Assembly (NCBI RefSeq): GCF_014145675.1
Contig: NZ_JACGZW010000005.1
Span: 310,001-374,000, forward strand
Source of the DNA: Amycolatopsis dendrobii
GTDB taxonomy: Bacteria > Actinomycetota > Actinomycetes > Mycobacteriales > Pseudonocardiaceae
Length of the DNA stretch: 64,000 bases
Reading direction: 5' to 3'
This document shows positions 8,641-17,844 of the stretch, piece after piece. The position numbers were made by a program, and so were the translations under genes. The notes under the pieces were generated by a model. That model was not told the origin of the DNA. It saw only the letters and a list, made by a program, of their open reading frames with translations, and did not search any database. Position 1 is the stretch's first letter. Every line of letters begins with the position of its first letter.

Positions 8641-9756
8641 ATGCCTGGAGTTCGAGTATTGGTCGGCACGCGCAAGGGCGCGTTCATCCTCACCTCGGAC
8701 GAGGGCCGCACGCGCTGGGAGGTCGCGGGGCCGCACTTCGGCGGCTGGGAGGTCTACCACCTCGCCGGCTCGCCCGCGGACCCCGACCGGCTGTACGCGT
8801 CGCAGTCCACGTCGTGGTTCGGTCAGCTGATCCAGCGTTCCGACGACGGCGGGAAGACCTGGAACCAGGTCGACCACGACTTCGCCTACGAGGGCGGGGC
8901 CGGCGACCATCTCTGGTACGACGGAACGCTGAAACCGTGGGAGTTCACGCGGATCTGGCATCTGGAGCCGTCGCTGACCGACCCGGACACGGTGTACGCG
9001 GGCGCGCAGGACGCCGCGCTGTACCGCAGCACCGACGGCGGGAAGAGCTGGCGGGAGCTCACCGGGCTGCGCAAGCACACGTCCGGACCGGGCTGGCAGC
9101 CGGGCGCGGGCGGACTGTGCCTGCACACGATCATTCTCGACCCGCAGAACTCGAAGCGGATGTTCGCCGCGATCTCCGCCGCGGGCGCGTTCCGCAGCGA
9201 CGACAGCGGCGAAACCTGGCAGCCGATCAACCGCGGCCTGCATTCCGACGGCATCCCCGACCCGGACGCCGAGGTCGGGCACTGCGTGCACCGGATCGCC
9301 CTGCACCCGTCGAGGCCGGACGTGCTGTTCATGCAGAAGCACTGGGACGTCATGCGCTCGGACGACGCGGGCGACCACTGGCGGGAGATCAGCGGCAACC
9401 TGCCGAGCGACTTCGGTTTCCCGATCGCGGTGCACCCGCACGAACCGGAAACGGTGTACGTGGTCCCGATCCACAGCGATTCCGAGCACTACCCGCCGGA
9501 GGGCAAGCTGCGTGTGTACCGCAGCCGCACCGGCGGCAACGAATGGGAGCCGCTCACCAACGGCCTGCCGCAAGAGAACTGCTACGTGAACATCCTGCGC
9601 GACGCGATGGCCGTCGACTCCTGCGACGAGGCGGGCATCTACTTCGGCACCACCGGCGGCCAGGTCTACGCCTCGAACGACGCGGGCGACAGCTGGGCCC
9701 CGATCGTGCGCGACCTGCCCGCGGTGTGCTCGGTAGAGGTGCAAACCCTGCGATGA
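8641..9756 (+). CDS. BNR/Asp-box repeat beta-propeller protein (sialidase/sortilin-like fold)
   Basis: A 371-residue protein without a signal peptide. It repeats the Asp-box pattern S-x-D-x-G-x-[TS]-W at least five times ([40 protein letters not shown]), spread along the chain as in a beta-propeller. Annotated relatives are called exo-alpha-sialidases or WD40/YVTN/BNR proteins, but I see no basis for sialidase activity. AGGGAGA precedes the ATG. Its stop overlaps the MoaD-like gene by four bases (ATGA), so the two are translationally coupled and probably act together. Confidence 0.8.
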   Translation: MPGVRVLVGTRKGAFILTSDEGRTRWEVAGPHFGGWEVYHLAGSPADPDRLYASQSTSWFGQLIQRSDDGGKTWNQVDHDFAYEGGAGDHLWYDGTLKPWEFTRIWHLEPSLTDPDTVYAGAQDAALYRSTDGGKSWRELTGLRKHTSGPGWQPGAGGLCLHTIILDPQNSKRMFAAISAAGAFRSDDSGETWQPINRGLHSDGIPDPDAEVGHCVHRIALHPSRPDVLFMQKHWDVMRSDDAGDHWREISGNLPSDFGFPIAVHPHEPETVYVVPIHSDSEHYPPEGKLRVYRSRTGGNEWEPLTNGLPQENCYVNILRDAMAVDSCDEAGIYFGTTGGQVYASNDAGDSWAPIVRDLPAVCSVEVQTLR

Positions 9757-10058
9757 CCACCGTCGTGCGCGTCAAGCTGCCCACACACCTGCGCCGCCTG
9801 GCGAAGGTCGAGGGAGAAATCCAGCTGCCGGTAGCGGACCCGCCGACGCGGGACGCCCTGCTGGACGCGCTGGAACGCGCCTACCCGCAACTGCGCGGCA
9901 CAGTCCGCGACACGACCACCGGCAAACGCCGGGCGTTCGTCCGGTTCTTCGCCTGCGAGGAAGACCTGTCGAACACCGCCCCGGACACCGCCCTGCCCGC
10001 CCCGGTCCTTTCCGGAGCCGAACCGTTCCTCATCATCGGAGCCATGGCAGGCGGCTGA
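9753..10058 (+). CDS. MoaD/ThiS-family small sulfur-carrier-like protein
   Basis: A 101-residue ubiquitin-fold protein. [20 protein letters not shown] and [18 protein letters not shown] match the MoaD/ThiS core, and the chain ends in GAMAGG, giving the C-terminal Gly-Gly through which these carriers are adenylated and thiocarboxylated. Such proteins donate sulfur to molybdopterin, thiamine or other products. No activating or partner enzyme is adjacent, so its role is open. Coupling to the beta-propeller gene suggests a joint function. Confidence 0.8.
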   Translation: MTTVVRVKLPTHLRRLAKVEGEIQLPVADPPTRDALLDALERAYPQLRGTVRDTTTGKRRAFVRFFACEEDLSNTAPDTALPAPVLSGAEPFLIIGAMAGG

Positions 10059-10085
10059 CCAAAAACCACCGGCCGAGGGGAAGAA

Positions 10086-10128
10086 CCCCGGGCCTCGGTG
10101 CGTCCCGGGGGCGCACCGAGGCCCGGGG
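10086..10128 (+). terminator. Strong hairpin terminator after the BNR/MoaD pair
   Basis: A perfect 17-bp stem (10086-10102 with 10112-10128) and a 9-base loop, almost all G-C, 27 bases after the MoaD stop. There is no long U-tract, which is usual for actinobacterial terminators. Confidence 0.8.
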
Positions 10129-10477
10129 CTTAGTCTGCCTGGCCGGTCTCGGCGGATTTCCGGCACCGGAGCGGCCTTCGCGGGACCGTGCGCGAAGTCG
10201 TCCTTGGCCGATGGGCTCCAGGATCTGCCCGGTGTGCCCGTACGTTGTGCCCATACGTGAGGGGAGAGCCACGCGGCCCGGCCGATGCCACGCACCGCCG
10301 TGACGAGACCGCACACGGGAGCTGCGGAGAAAACCCATGCCGTCTTGAGCGCATCTCACGCCCCCACCGCCACCTGCGATCCATTCCGTCCGCGGCGTAA
10401 CCCGGCGGTCCACCACATCCACAGCAGAAACCGCCCGGCTCACTCCGTCCCCGGCAGAACCCAGCGATCCGGCCGGA
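10129..10477. other. Intergenic stretch with no convincing gene
   Basis: About 350 bases between the terminator and the DUF3140 gene. The short frames here have no ribosome-binding sites or recognisable motifs. From about 10380 to 10480 there are three loosely similar ~30-base units built around TCCGTCC/ATCCAC...GCAGAA/GCGTAACCC, too diverged to call a repeat with confidence. No tRNA-like cloverleaf is visible. Confidence 0.5.
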
Positions 10478-10819
10478 TCAGTCCCGCACCGGCTTCACCG
10501 GGTCATGTCCCAGCGACATCAGCCCTTGGCGCCACCCCGCGTCCCCCGCCACGGGTTCCAGATCGTCTCGGCGCGAGGCGTGCACGCGGTCCACCACGTC
10601 GCGCATCACCTCGACGTCGTTCTCGTTCACGTCCGACTTGCGTTTGCCCAGGATCGACAGCACCTTCCGGCCGGTCGCGGGGCCCGCGCGGTCGGGCAGG
10701 GGCTCGGTTTCCGGGCCGGCTTCCCGGGTGCGCAGCCAGTCGGCCAGCTCCCGTGAGGTCATGTTCACCACCCGGTGGAATTCCGTCCACAGTTCTTCGT
10801 CCACGTGCGTGGCCATCAT
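10478..10819 (-). CDS. DUF3140 domain protein
   Basis: A 113-residue acidic/basic mixed protein matching the actinobacterial DUF3140 family from memory: ELWTEFHRVVNMTSRELADWL near the start, GRKVLSILGKRKSDVNENDV in the middle and WRQGLMSLGHDPVKP at the end. Function unknown. It begins 3 bases after the stop of the GntR gene upstream on the same strand, and its ribosome-binding site GGGAGGTGA overlaps that stop, so the two are co-translated. The start is one of two consecutive ATGs. Confidence 0.75.
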   Translation of the reverse strand: MMATHVDEELWTEFHRVVNMTSRELADWLRTREAGPETEPLPDRAGPATGRKVLSILGKRKSDVNENDVEVMRDVVDRVHASRRDDLEPVAGDAGWRQGLMSLGHDPVKPVRD

Positions 10820-10822
10820 CGA

Positions 10823-11599
10823 TCACCTCCCGGCGTCGGGAGTCCGGTTACCCGGACGGCGCGCGGGCAAACCCGGCAGCGTCGAGTCCACATAGGACCG
10901 AGCGCGCGCGGCGATCCGTGCCAGTGCGGCATGTCCTGGCTCCGCGGTGCCGGCCCGGATGCCTTCCGCGATCACCCGGTGGTCCTCCCACGACCGGGTG
11001 AGGTCGCCGTGTTCGGCGAGTTCTTCGCGGAGCCGGTCGGCCATCAGACGGCGCATCGGGAGGCGGATCGCGAGCATGCTGCGCAGCAGGATCCGGTTGT
11101 GCGCGGCTTCCGCCAGCGCGACGTGGAACTCGGCGTCCGCTTCCAGGAAACGGTCCCGGTCGGTCAACGCCGCCGCCATCCGATCGACCAGATCGGCCAG
11201 AACCACCAGCTCAGCGGGGGTTCGGCGGCGGGCGGCCAAAGCGATGACGGTCGATTCGATCGCCTCCCGGGCCTCGACCAGTTCACGGTACTCGGCGACG
11301 TCCGACGCGCCCAGCTGCCACGGCACGAAGCTGCTGGCCTCGGGTTCCAGCACGAACGTGCCGACCCCCTGGCGCGTCTCGACCCAGCCGCGCGCCTGCA
11401 GCGTCCGGACTGCTTCCCGGACGGTCAGCATCGACACCCCGGCCGAGGCCGCGAACTGCCGCAGCGACGGCAGCGCGGTCCCGGGAGGCCATTCGCCGCC
11501 GAGGATCTTCCGGGTCATCTCTTCGACCAGCGAGTCCACCACGCTCACCCGCCGCACCCGGGCCAGCTCCGGCGGCGGTCCCCTCCGTCCCGAGGTCAT
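10823..11599 (-). CDS. GntR-family regulator, FadR/FCD subfamily
   Basis: A 258-residue regulator with an N-terminal winged helix (about residues 20-90: GTALPSLRQFAASAGVSMLTVREAVRTL and GWVETRQGVGTFVL) and a C-terminal helical FCD effector domain (about 105-235) with the metal-site pattern ADAEFHVALAEAAHN. FCD regulators of this type (LldR, GlcC, PdhR) sense small organic acids. It is divergent from the FAD/Fe-S dehydrogenase at 11655, whose promoter carries a palindrome (11626-11636), so lactate or glycolate is the likely effector. Confidence 0.88.
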   Translation of the reverse strand: MTSGRRGPPPELARVRRVSVVDSLVEEMTRKILGGEWPPGTALPSLRQFAASAGVSMLTVREAVRTLQARGWVETRQGVGTFVLEPEASSFVPWQLGASDVAEYRELVEAREAIESTVIALAARRRTPAELVVLADLVDRMAAALTDRDRFLEADAEFHVALAEAAHNRILLRSMLAIRLPMRRLMADRLREELAEHGDLTRSWEDHRVIAEGIRAGTAEPGHAALARIAARARSYVDSTLPGLPARRPGNRTPDAGR

Positions 11600-11615
11600 C
11601 GGGTCAGCGTACGGA

Positions 11616-11644
11616 TTGACGATACTGTTTCAAACACCTAAATT
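11616..11644 (+). promoter_or_regulatory. Promoter of the FAD/Fe-S dehydrogenase with an embedded operator
   Basis: TTGACG (11616-11621), a 17-base spacer and TAAATT (11639-11644) form a near-consensus housekeeping promoter. The spacer contains the 11-bp palindrome TGTTTCAAACA (11626-11636), placed where a bound GntR repressor would exclude RNA polymerase. The predicted transcript would start about 4 bases before the ATG at 11655, so it is nearly leaderless. Confidence 0.65.
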
Positions 11645-11654
11645 CGGACCTGGG

Positions 11655-14438
11655 ATGCCCACCGAAACCGATCTGCTCGCCGACCTCCGCGCGAACGTGC
11701 GCGGCGAGGTGCACGCTGACGTCCGCCGTCGCGCGGAGTACTCCACCGACGCGTCCAATTACCGCGTCGTCCCGCAGGTGGTCGTCCTGCCGCGGGAGAC
11801 CGGCGACGTTCTCGCGGCCCTCGAAATCGCCCGCCGCCACGGCGTTCCGCTGACCAGCCGCGGCGGGGGCACGTCGGTCGCGGGCAACGCGATCGGGCCG
11901 GGGGTGGTGATCGACTTTTCGCGGCATCTCAACCGCATTGTCGACTTGGACCCCAAAGCGCGGACCGCGGTCGTCCAGCCTGGCGTCGTCCTCGCGGACC
12001 TCCAGCGCGCCGCCGCGCCGCACGGCCTGCGCTTCGGACCCGACCCCTCCACCCACGCCCGCGCGACGCTCGGCGGCATGATCGGCAACAACGCCTGCGG
12101 CCCGCACGCGATCGCGTACGGCCGGACCGCGGACAACGTTCGCGAACTCAGCGTGGTCGACGGCACCGGACGCCAGTTCACTGCCGGTCCGTCGGACGCG
12201 GTGCCGGGCCTCACCGAACTGATCGGCACCCGGCTCAGCCTGCTGCGCACCGAATTCGGCCGGTTCAGCCGTCAGGTGTCCGGCTACTCGCTCGAACACT
12301 TGCTGCCGGAGAACGGCCGGTCGCTCGCCCGCGCGCTGGTCGGCACCGAAGGCACCCTGGCGGTCACGCTCGAAGCGACCGTCGATCTCGTCGACGTCTC
12401 CCCCGCCCGGTTGCTGGTCGTGCTCGGCTATCCGGACATGGCGACCGCCGGCGACGTCGTGCCCGGGCTGCTCCCGCACCGGCCGCTGGCGGTCGAAGGG
12501 CTCGACGCCCGGCTGGTCGACCTGGTGCGCCACCACCGCGGCGCCGTGCCCGCGCTCCCGGACGGCGGCGGCTGGCTGATGATCGAGGTCGGCGGCGAGA
12601 CGGAAGCCGAGGCCCGGCACAACGCCGAACGGCTCGTCAAAGACTCCCAGGCGCTCGACCACGTCGTGCTGGCGCAAGGCGCCGAGGCCGCCGCGATGTG
12701 GCGGATCCGCGAGGACGGCGCCGGGCTCGCGGGCCGCACTCCGACCGGCGAGCAGGCGTGGCCCGGCTGGGAGGACGCCGCGGTCCCGCCCGGACGGCTC
12801 GGCGCGTATTTGCGGGATTTCGACGCTCTCCTGGACGAATTCGGTCTCGAAGGACTTCCCTACGGCCACTTCGGCGACGGCTGCGTGCACGTCCGGCTCG
12901 GCCTGCCGCTCGAACGCGACGCCTCAGTGTTCCGCGCGTTCATGACCGCCGCCGCGAAGCTGGTCGTCGGCTACGGCGGCTCGTTCTCCGGCGAGCACGG
13001 CGACGGCCGGGCGCGCGGCGAACTGCTGCCGCAGATGTATTCGGCCGAAACGATCGAACTGTTCGGCGCGGTCAAGAATCTCTTCGACCCCGGCGATCTG
13101 CTCAACCCGGGCGTCGTCGTCCGGCCCCATCCGCTCGACCTCGATCTCCGCCGCCCGCAAGCACATCCGCTCCCCGTCGTCGCGGGCGGATTCTCCTTCT
13201 CGCACGACGGCGGCGACTTCGCCCGCGCCGTGCACCGCTGCGTGGGAGTCGGGAAATGCCGCGCCGACAATCGTGCGGCCGGTGGTTTCATGTGCCCGTC
13301 CTATCTCGCCACTCGCGACGAAAAGGACAGCACGCGCGGCCGCGCCCGGGTCTTGCAGGAGGTCGCGAACGGCTCGCTGGTTTCGGGATGGCCGGACGCC
13401 GCGGTCCACGAATCGCTCGATCTTTGCTTGTCGTGCAAGGCATGCAGCAGCGACTGCCCGGCCGGGGTGGATCTGGCGCAGTACAAATCCGAAGCACTGC
13501 ACCGGAAATACCGGCACCGAATCCGTCCGGTCTCGCATTACACGCTGGGCCGGTTGCCGGACTGGATCCGCCTGCTGCACCGAATCCCGGTGCTCGGCCC
13601 GCTCGTCGTCAACGCGCTGATGTCGGTCCGGCCGATCGAGAAGGTCCTGTTAGCACTGTCCGGAGCAGACACTCGGCGGCGCGCACCACGATTCGCCCGC
13701 CGCTCGTTCACCCGGTCCCGGCGCGGGATCCGCGAGCAGGGATCGGAAGTGGTGCTGTGGGCGGATTCCTTTTCGGACGGCATGGACACCGACGTCGCCG
13801 AATCCGTCGCAGCGGTGCTCAATGACGCCGGATACCGCGTGCTCGTCCCGCCGCGTCGTCCGTGCTGCGGGCTCACCTGGATCACCACCGGCCAGCTCGA
13901 CACGGCCCGCCGAAAGCTCCGCGACCTCGTGCACACCCTGCGCCCCTACGCGCAGGCCGGGCTGCCGATCGTCGGCGTCGAACCGTCGTGCACTGCCGTT
14001 CTGCGGTCGGACCTGCTGGACCTGTTCCCGGGCGATCCAGACGCCGCAACGGTTTCCGGCGCGGTCACTACGCTCGCCGAACTCCTCGCGAAGACAGAGG
14101 GCTGGCAAGCCCCTGACCTGTCCGGCACCACGGTGGTCGCGCAGCCGCATTGCCACCATCACTCAGTGATGGGTTTCGAGGCCGACCGAGCCCTGCTCGC
14201 GGCGACCGGCGCGGAACTGCACACTCTCGCCGGATGCTGCGGCCTGGCCGGAAACTTCGGCATGGAACGCGGCCACTACGACGTTTCCGTCGCCGTGGCG
14301 GAGAATGCACTGCTTCCGGCGCTACGCGCAAACCCGGACGCGGTGTTCCTCGCCGACGGTTTCTCCTGCCGCACCCAAGCCGATCAACTGGCCGGCGTCC
14401 GCGGTGTCCACTTGGCACAGTTGCTGAAGCGACGCTGA
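11655..14438 (+). CDS. FAD-binding and (Fe-S)-binding oxidoreductase, D-lactate/glycolate dehydrogenase type
   Basis: A 927-residue fusion of a GlcD-like flavoprotein and a GlcF/GlpC-like Fe-S protein. Residues ~35-260 are the PCMH-type FAD domain (VPLTSRGGGTSVAGNAIGPG, ATLGGMIGNNACGPH). Residues ~290-545 form the oxidase C-terminal cap (YGHFGDGCVHVR, GEHGDGRARGELLPQMY). From ~560 come Fe-S segments (CVGVGKCRADN with GGFMCPS, then CLSCKACSSDCPAG), followed by two CCG motifs (RPCCGLTW, LAGCCGLAGNFG). Such enzymes oxidise D-2-hydroxy acids and pass electrons to quinone or cytochrome. The longer upstream open frame runs antisense through the GntR gene and is not coding. Confidence 0.88.
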   Translation: MPTETDLLADLRANVRGEVHADVRRRAEYSTDASNYRVVPQVVVLPRETGDVLAALEIARRHGVPLTSRGGGTSVAGNAIGPGVVIDFSRHLNRIVDLDPKARTAVVQPGVVLADLQRAAAPHGLRFGPDPSTHARATLGGMIGNNACGPHAIAYGRTADNVRELSVVDGTGRQFTAGPSDAVPGLTELIGTRLSLLRTEFGRFSRQVSGYSLEHLLPENGRSLARALVGTEGTLAVTLEATVDLVDVSPARLLVVLGYPDMATAGDVVPGLLPHRPLAVEGLDARLVDLVRHHRGAVPALPDGGGWLMIEVGGETEAEARHNAERLVKDSQALDHVVLAQGAEAAAMWRIREDGAGLAGRTPTGEQAWPGWEDAAVPPGRLGAYLRDFDALLDEFGLEGLPYGHFGDGCVHVRLGLPLERDASVFRAFMTAAAKLVVGYGGSFSGEHGDGRARGELLPQMYSAETIELFGAVKNLFDPGDLLNPGVVVRPHPLDLDLRRPQAHPLPVVAGGFSFSHDGGDFARAVHRCVGVGKCRADNRAAGGFMCPSYLATRDEKDSTRGRARVLQEVANGSLVSGWPDAAVHESLDLCLSCKACSSDCPAGVDLAQYKSEALHRKYRHRIRPVSHYTLGRLPDWIRLLHRIPVLGPLVVNALMSVRPIEKVLLALSGADTRRRAPRFARRSFTRSRRGIREQGSEVVLWADSFSDGMDTDVAESVAAVLNDAGYRVLVPPRRPCCGLTWITTGQLDTARRKLRDLVHTLRPYAQAGLPIVGVEPSCTAVLRSDLLDLFPGDPDAATVSGAVTTLAELLAKTEGWQAPDLSGTTVVAQPHCHHHSVMGFEADRALLAATGAELHTLAGCCGLAGNFGMERGHYDVSVAVAENALLPALRANPDAVFLADGFSCRTQADQLAGVRGVHLAQLLKRR

Positions 14439-14447
14439 AGCACGGAG

Positions 14448-15125
14448 TCAGCTGTCCCAGAATCCTTGGCGTTCCAGCAAGGCGACCGCGCGCTCGCCGC
14501 CGTCCGAGAAGTGTTTCTCCACAACGGACCGTGCCCGCGCAGCCGAGCGGGCGCTGAGCGCGTTCAGGATCTTCCGGTGGTCTTCGTGCGCTTTGCCGGG
14601 CCAGTCCTCGTGCGCCTCGTAGAACCCGTGCGACACCGTTTTCGCCAGGATGCCCAGGATCGAGACCAGGCGGCGGGAATCGGCGGCGTAGTTGATCCTG
14701 CGGTGGAACTCGAAGTTCAGCCGTTCCTGTTCGGCACGGTCCGCTCCGGACTCCATCCGGTCCGCGAGATCGTGCAACGCCTGCAAGCTTTCCGGCGACA
14801 GGTTTTTCGCCGCCCGCTCCGCCGCCAGACCGGACACGAGGCCGAACACGCGGTAGTGGTCCCGGATGTCGTCGCGCGTCATCCGCGCCACGAACGCGCC
14901 GCGGCGGGCGATGTGCTCCACCACGCCCTCGTGGTCGAGCGTGATCAGCGCTTCCCGGATCGGCAGCTTGCTGATGCCGAGCTCGTCGGCCAGCGCCTCC
15001 TGGTCGATCTTCTCCCCGGCGCGCAGCTGGCCGGAGAAGACCCGTCGCCGGATCTCGTGCGCGGCCAGCGCTTTCAGGTTCGCCGGACCGCCGCGGCGCG
15101 GTCCCGCGCCCGTGCTGTCGGGCAT
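14448..15125 (-). CDS. GntR-family regulator, FCD subfamily
   Basis: A 225-residue regulator with a winged helix (EKIDQEALADELGISKLPIREALITL, then GVVEHIARRGAFVARMT) and an FCD effector domain (about residues 85-205, with LNFEFHRRINYAA). I chose the ATG at 15125 because GGAGGGGGAGG precedes it; an in-frame start 39 bases further up lacks such a site. It is divergent from the MaoC-type dehydratase at 15287 and probably controls that gene and the following enoyl-CoA hydratase. Confidence 0.85.
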   Translation of the reverse strand: MPDSTGAGPRRGGPANLKALAAHEIRRRVFSGQLRAGEKIDQEALADELGISKLPIREALITLDHEGVVEHIARRGAFVARMTRDDIRDHYRVFGLVSGLAAERAAKNLSPESLQALHDLADRMESGADRAEQERLNFEFHRRINYAADSRRLVSILGILAKTVSHGFYEAHEDWPGKAHEDHRKILNALSARSAARARSVVEKHFSDGGERAVALLERQGFWDS

Positions 15126-15286
15126 CGCCTCAGCCTCCCCCTCCGGCGAACATCTCGCCGACAAAGTATCGCATGAGCCGTTCCGCTCGACGCCTGCTCA
15201 TCCCTGCTGCTCGAGCGATTTGCCCGGCGCATTCCTGATAACGTACTCAGCCGACGGCCTCGCCCCAGACAGGATCTGAGGAACCC

Positions 15287-16162
15287 ATGTCCGAATCGGA
15301 AGCCTGGGAACCGTACGCCCTCACCAGCGAAGAAGTGCTCGAACCCGGTCCGGTCGCCGCGTTGGCCGCGCTGTTCGACGACGGGCTCCCCGCACCGCGC
15401 GAAGGCGACGAGCTGCCGCCGCTGTGGCATTGGGTCGCGCTCCCGCACTGGCCGGTGTCGTCGCGGCTCGGCCTCGACGGTCATCCGGTGCGCGGCGATT
15501 TCCTGCCGCCGGTGGACCTGCCGCGGCGGATGTTCGCCGGCGGCGAGGTCGTGGTCCACCGTGCGCCGAAGGTCGGCGAGACGGTGCAGCGACGCTCCAT
15601 TGTGGACTCGATTACCGAGAAATCCGGCCGGTCCGGGAAATTGGCGGTCGTCCAGGTGCGCACGGAACTGTCCGGAATGGACGGAACGCCGTACGTCGAG
15701 GAGCGCCAGAACATGCTCTACCGCGAGGCCGGGCCGCCCTCCGCGCCCGCGGTCCCGGAAATCGCGGCCGCATTGGAACCGGCGGGATCGCCGTTCCGCC
15801 GCACCGACGGGCAAACCTGGGAGTTCGTCACCGATCCGACGCTGCTGATGCGGTTTTCCGCGGCCACCGCGAACGCGCACCGCATCCACTACGACTGGCC
15901 GTACGCGACCCGGGTGGAGGGCTATCCCGGCCTGGTCGTGCACGGCCCGTTGATGTCGCTGGCGCTCGCCGAAGTGCTGCGCCTCGACTCCCCCGCCTCG
16001 CGGGTGCGCCGGATCAGCCACCGAAACCAGGCGCCGCTGTTCTGCGGGCAGCCCGCCCAGCTGCGGGCCAGCCCCGGCGCCCGTTCGGTCGCGCTCGACC
16101 TGCTCGGCCCGTCCGGTCCGAGCACCAGCCTCGCCGTCGAACTGGCCGAAGAAGACATCTGA
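15287..16162 (+). CDS. MaoC-family dehydratase (mesaconyl-/itaconyl-CoA hydratase-like, double hot-dog)
   Basis: A 291-residue protein of the FAS1-type dehydratase/MaoC family. The N-terminal half (DELPPLWHWVALPHW, LPRRMFAGGEVV) matches the domain seen in mesaconyl-C4-CoA hydratases. The C-terminal half has the hydratase signature FSAATANAHRIHYDWPYATR with GYPGLVVHGPLM. It should add or remove water on an acyl-CoA. It is followed 66 bp later by an enoyl-CoA hydratase gene on the same strand, suggesting a short acyl-CoA degradation operon. The substrate cannot be deduced. Confidence 0.78.
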   Translation: MSESEAWEPYALTSEEVLEPGPVAALAALFDDGLPAPREGDELPPLWHWVALPHWPVSSRLGLDGHPVRGDFLPPVDLPRRMFAGGEVVVHRAPKVGETVQRRSIVDSITEKSGRSGKLAVVQVRTELSGMDGTPYVEERQNMLYREAGPPSAPAVPEIAAALEPAGSPFRRTDGQTWEFVTDPTLLMRFSAATANAHRIHYDWPYATRVEGYPGLVVHGPLMSLALAEVLRLDSPASRVRRISHRNQAPLFCGQPAQLRASPGARSVALDLLGPSGPSTSLAVELAEEDI

Positions 16163-16228
16163 TCTGGCGGCGGTGTCCGAACCGATGGCATGGTGGCGCA
16201 GGTGTTCCGGACGACGGAAGGAAGCTGA

Positions 16229-17041
16229 ATGAGCCGCTACGCGCAGTTCGAGAACCTGCGGGTCGACGGGCCGGACGAGGACGGCGTCATCGAACTCGTC
16301 CTGGACGCGCCGCACCTGAACGCGGTCAGCGAAGCCGCGCACGGCGAACTCGCCGACATCTGGCGCGAGTTCGACCGCGACCCGGAGGTGAAGGCCGTCC
16401 TGCTGCGCGGCGAGGGCAAGGGGTTCTCCGCGGGCGGCTCGTTCGACCTGGTCGAGAAGCTGGCGAACGACTTCGAGGCCCGGTCGCGCACCATGCGCGA
16501 GGCGCGCGACCTGGTCTACAACGTCATCGACTGCTCGAAGCCGACCGTCTCGGCGATCCACGGCCCGGCCGTCGGAGCGGGCCTGGTCGCCGGGTTGCTG
16601 TCGGACATCTCGGTGGCCGCCGCCAACGCCAAGATCATCGACGGCCACACGCGGCTCGGCGTCGCGGCGGGCGACCACGCGGCGGTGTGCTGGCCGCTGC
16701 TGTGCGGGATGGCGAAGGCGAAGTACTACCTGATGACCTGCCGTCCGATGACCGGTGCCGAGGCCGAGCGGATCGGGCTCGTGTCGCTGTGCGTCGAGGA
16801 AGAAGACGGGCTGCTGCCGACCGCGCGGGAGATCGCGCACGAACTGGCGAACGGCGCGCCCACCGCGATCCGCTGGACCAAACAGAGCCTCAACCTCTGG
16901 TACCGCCAGCTCGCCGGCGCGATCTTCGATTCCTCGCTGGCACTGGAGTTCTACGGTTTCGCCGGTCCCGAGGTCCGCGAAGGCCTCGCCTCGCACGGCG
17001 AACGCCGCAAGCCGGACTTCACCCGGGTGCACGAGTCCTGA
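16229..17041 (+). CDS. Enoyl-CoA hydratase/isomerase family protein
   Basis: A 270-residue crotonase-fold protein. The two oxyanion-hole segments are [13 protein letters not shown] and [20 protein letters not shown]. The region after them (ARTRLGV-like, here [13 protein letters not shown]) departs from the standard Glu-containing PEA/PE motif of canonical hydratases, so isomerase, hydratase or another crotonase activity are all possible. GGAAGGAAG precedes the ATG. It is probably co-transcribed with the MaoC gene and converges on the GntR gene at 17051. Confidence 0.82.
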   Translation: MSRYAQFENLRVDGPDEDGVIELVLDAPHLNAVSEAAHGELADIWREFDRDPEVKAVLLRGEGKGFSAGGSFDLVEKLANDFEARSRTMREARDLVYNVIDCSKPTVSAIHGPAVGAGLVAGLLSDISVAAANAKIIDGHTRLGVAAGDHAAVCWPLLCGMAKAKYYLMTCRPMTGAEAERIGLVSLCVEEEDGLLPTAREIAHELANGAPTAIRWTKQSLNLWYRQLAGAIFDSSLALEFYGFAGPEVREGLASHGERRKPDFTRVHES

Positions 17042-17050
17042 GCAGACTGT

Positions 17051-17815
17051 CTACTGCGGACCGTGCGTCAGCGGGAGATTGAAGGAATACCGCGACGCCC
17101 GGTAAACGTGCCAGCCGTACTCGACCACCCGGCCCGTCTCGTCGTATGTGGTGCGCTGCATGGTCAGCAACGCCGCACCGGGCGTTTCGTCCAGCAGCTC
17201 CGCGTCTTCCTCGGTCGCCAGCCGCGCGCCGATGCTCTGCTGCGCCGAATGCAGACGGATCCCCGTCTGCCGCAGCAGCTGATAGAGCCCTTGGGAGCGC
17301 AATTCGGCGTCATCGACGTCGAGGACGCCGTCCGGGAGGCAGTTGTTCATGATCGCCAGCGGCTCGCCTCCCGTGCAGCGGATCCGCTTCAACCGGCGGA
17401 CCCGCTGCAGTCCGGGGGCCTCCAGCAGCGCGGCGAGCTCGGCATCCGCCGGTTCCACGCGGTTGATCAGCACCTCCGACGACGGCGTCTCGCCCAGCCC
17501 GGCGAGGTCGTCGAACAGGCTGCTCAGCCGCAGCGGCCGGGCGACTTTCGTGCGCACCACCTGAGTGCCCACGCCGCGTTTGCGCACCAGCAAACCCTGG
17601 TTGACCAGCGACTGGATCGCCTGCCGCACGGTCGGCCTCGAGAGCCGGAGCCCCGCCGCGAGGTCGAGCTCGTTCGCCAGCCGCGAGCCCGCGGGCAGCC
17701 GGCCGTCGTCGATCGCCGCTTGCAGCTGGCGCGCGACCTGGAAGTACAGCGGCTCGGGGCTCGCCGGGTCCACCGCGATCCCGCGGACCGGGTCCCAGGC
17801 CGGACTGGTGCTCAT
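17051..17815 (-). CDS. GntR-family regulator, HutC/UTRA subfamily, probable regulator of the iol genes
   Basis: A 254-residue regulator with an N-terminal winged helix (about residues 20-85: RLPAGSRLANELDLAAGLRLSRPTVRQAI, VRKRGVGTQVV) and a UTRA effector domain (about 105-245, including LRRVRRLKRIRCTGGEPLAIMNN and LLTMQRTTYDETGRVVEYG). It is divergent from iolC. The palindrome TGTCTTGACA sits in the shared region at the iolC -35 element, so it most likely represses the iol operon and is relieved by an inositol catabolite. Confidence 0.85.
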   Translation of the reverse strand: MSTSPAWDPVRGIAVDPASPEPLYFQVARQLQAAIDDGRLPAGSRLANELDLAAGLRLSRPTVRQAIQSLVNQGLLVRKRGVGTQVVRTKVARPLRLSSLFDDLAGLGETPSSEVLINRVEPADAELAALLEAPGLQRVRRLKRIRCTGGEPLAIMNNCLPDGVLDVDDAELRSQGLYQLLRQTGIRLHSAQQSIGARLATEEDAELLDETPGAALLTMQRTTYDETGRVVEYGWHVYRASRYSFNLPLTHGPQ

Positions 17816-17844
17816 CGCCGCAGCCTACCGCGTGCATGTCCGTA

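Noticed and set aside
10947..11654. Upstream extension of the FAD/Fe-S dehydrogenase frame by 236 codons
   Set aside because: It runs antisense through the GntR gene and across the predicted promoter; the serine/arginine-rich peptide matches nothing.
15074..17032. 652-codon minus-strand frame through the MaoC and enoyl-CoA hydratase genes
   Set aside because: Arg/His/Gly-rich composition typical of antisense reading; the plus-strand genes have clear family signatures and ribosome-binding sites.
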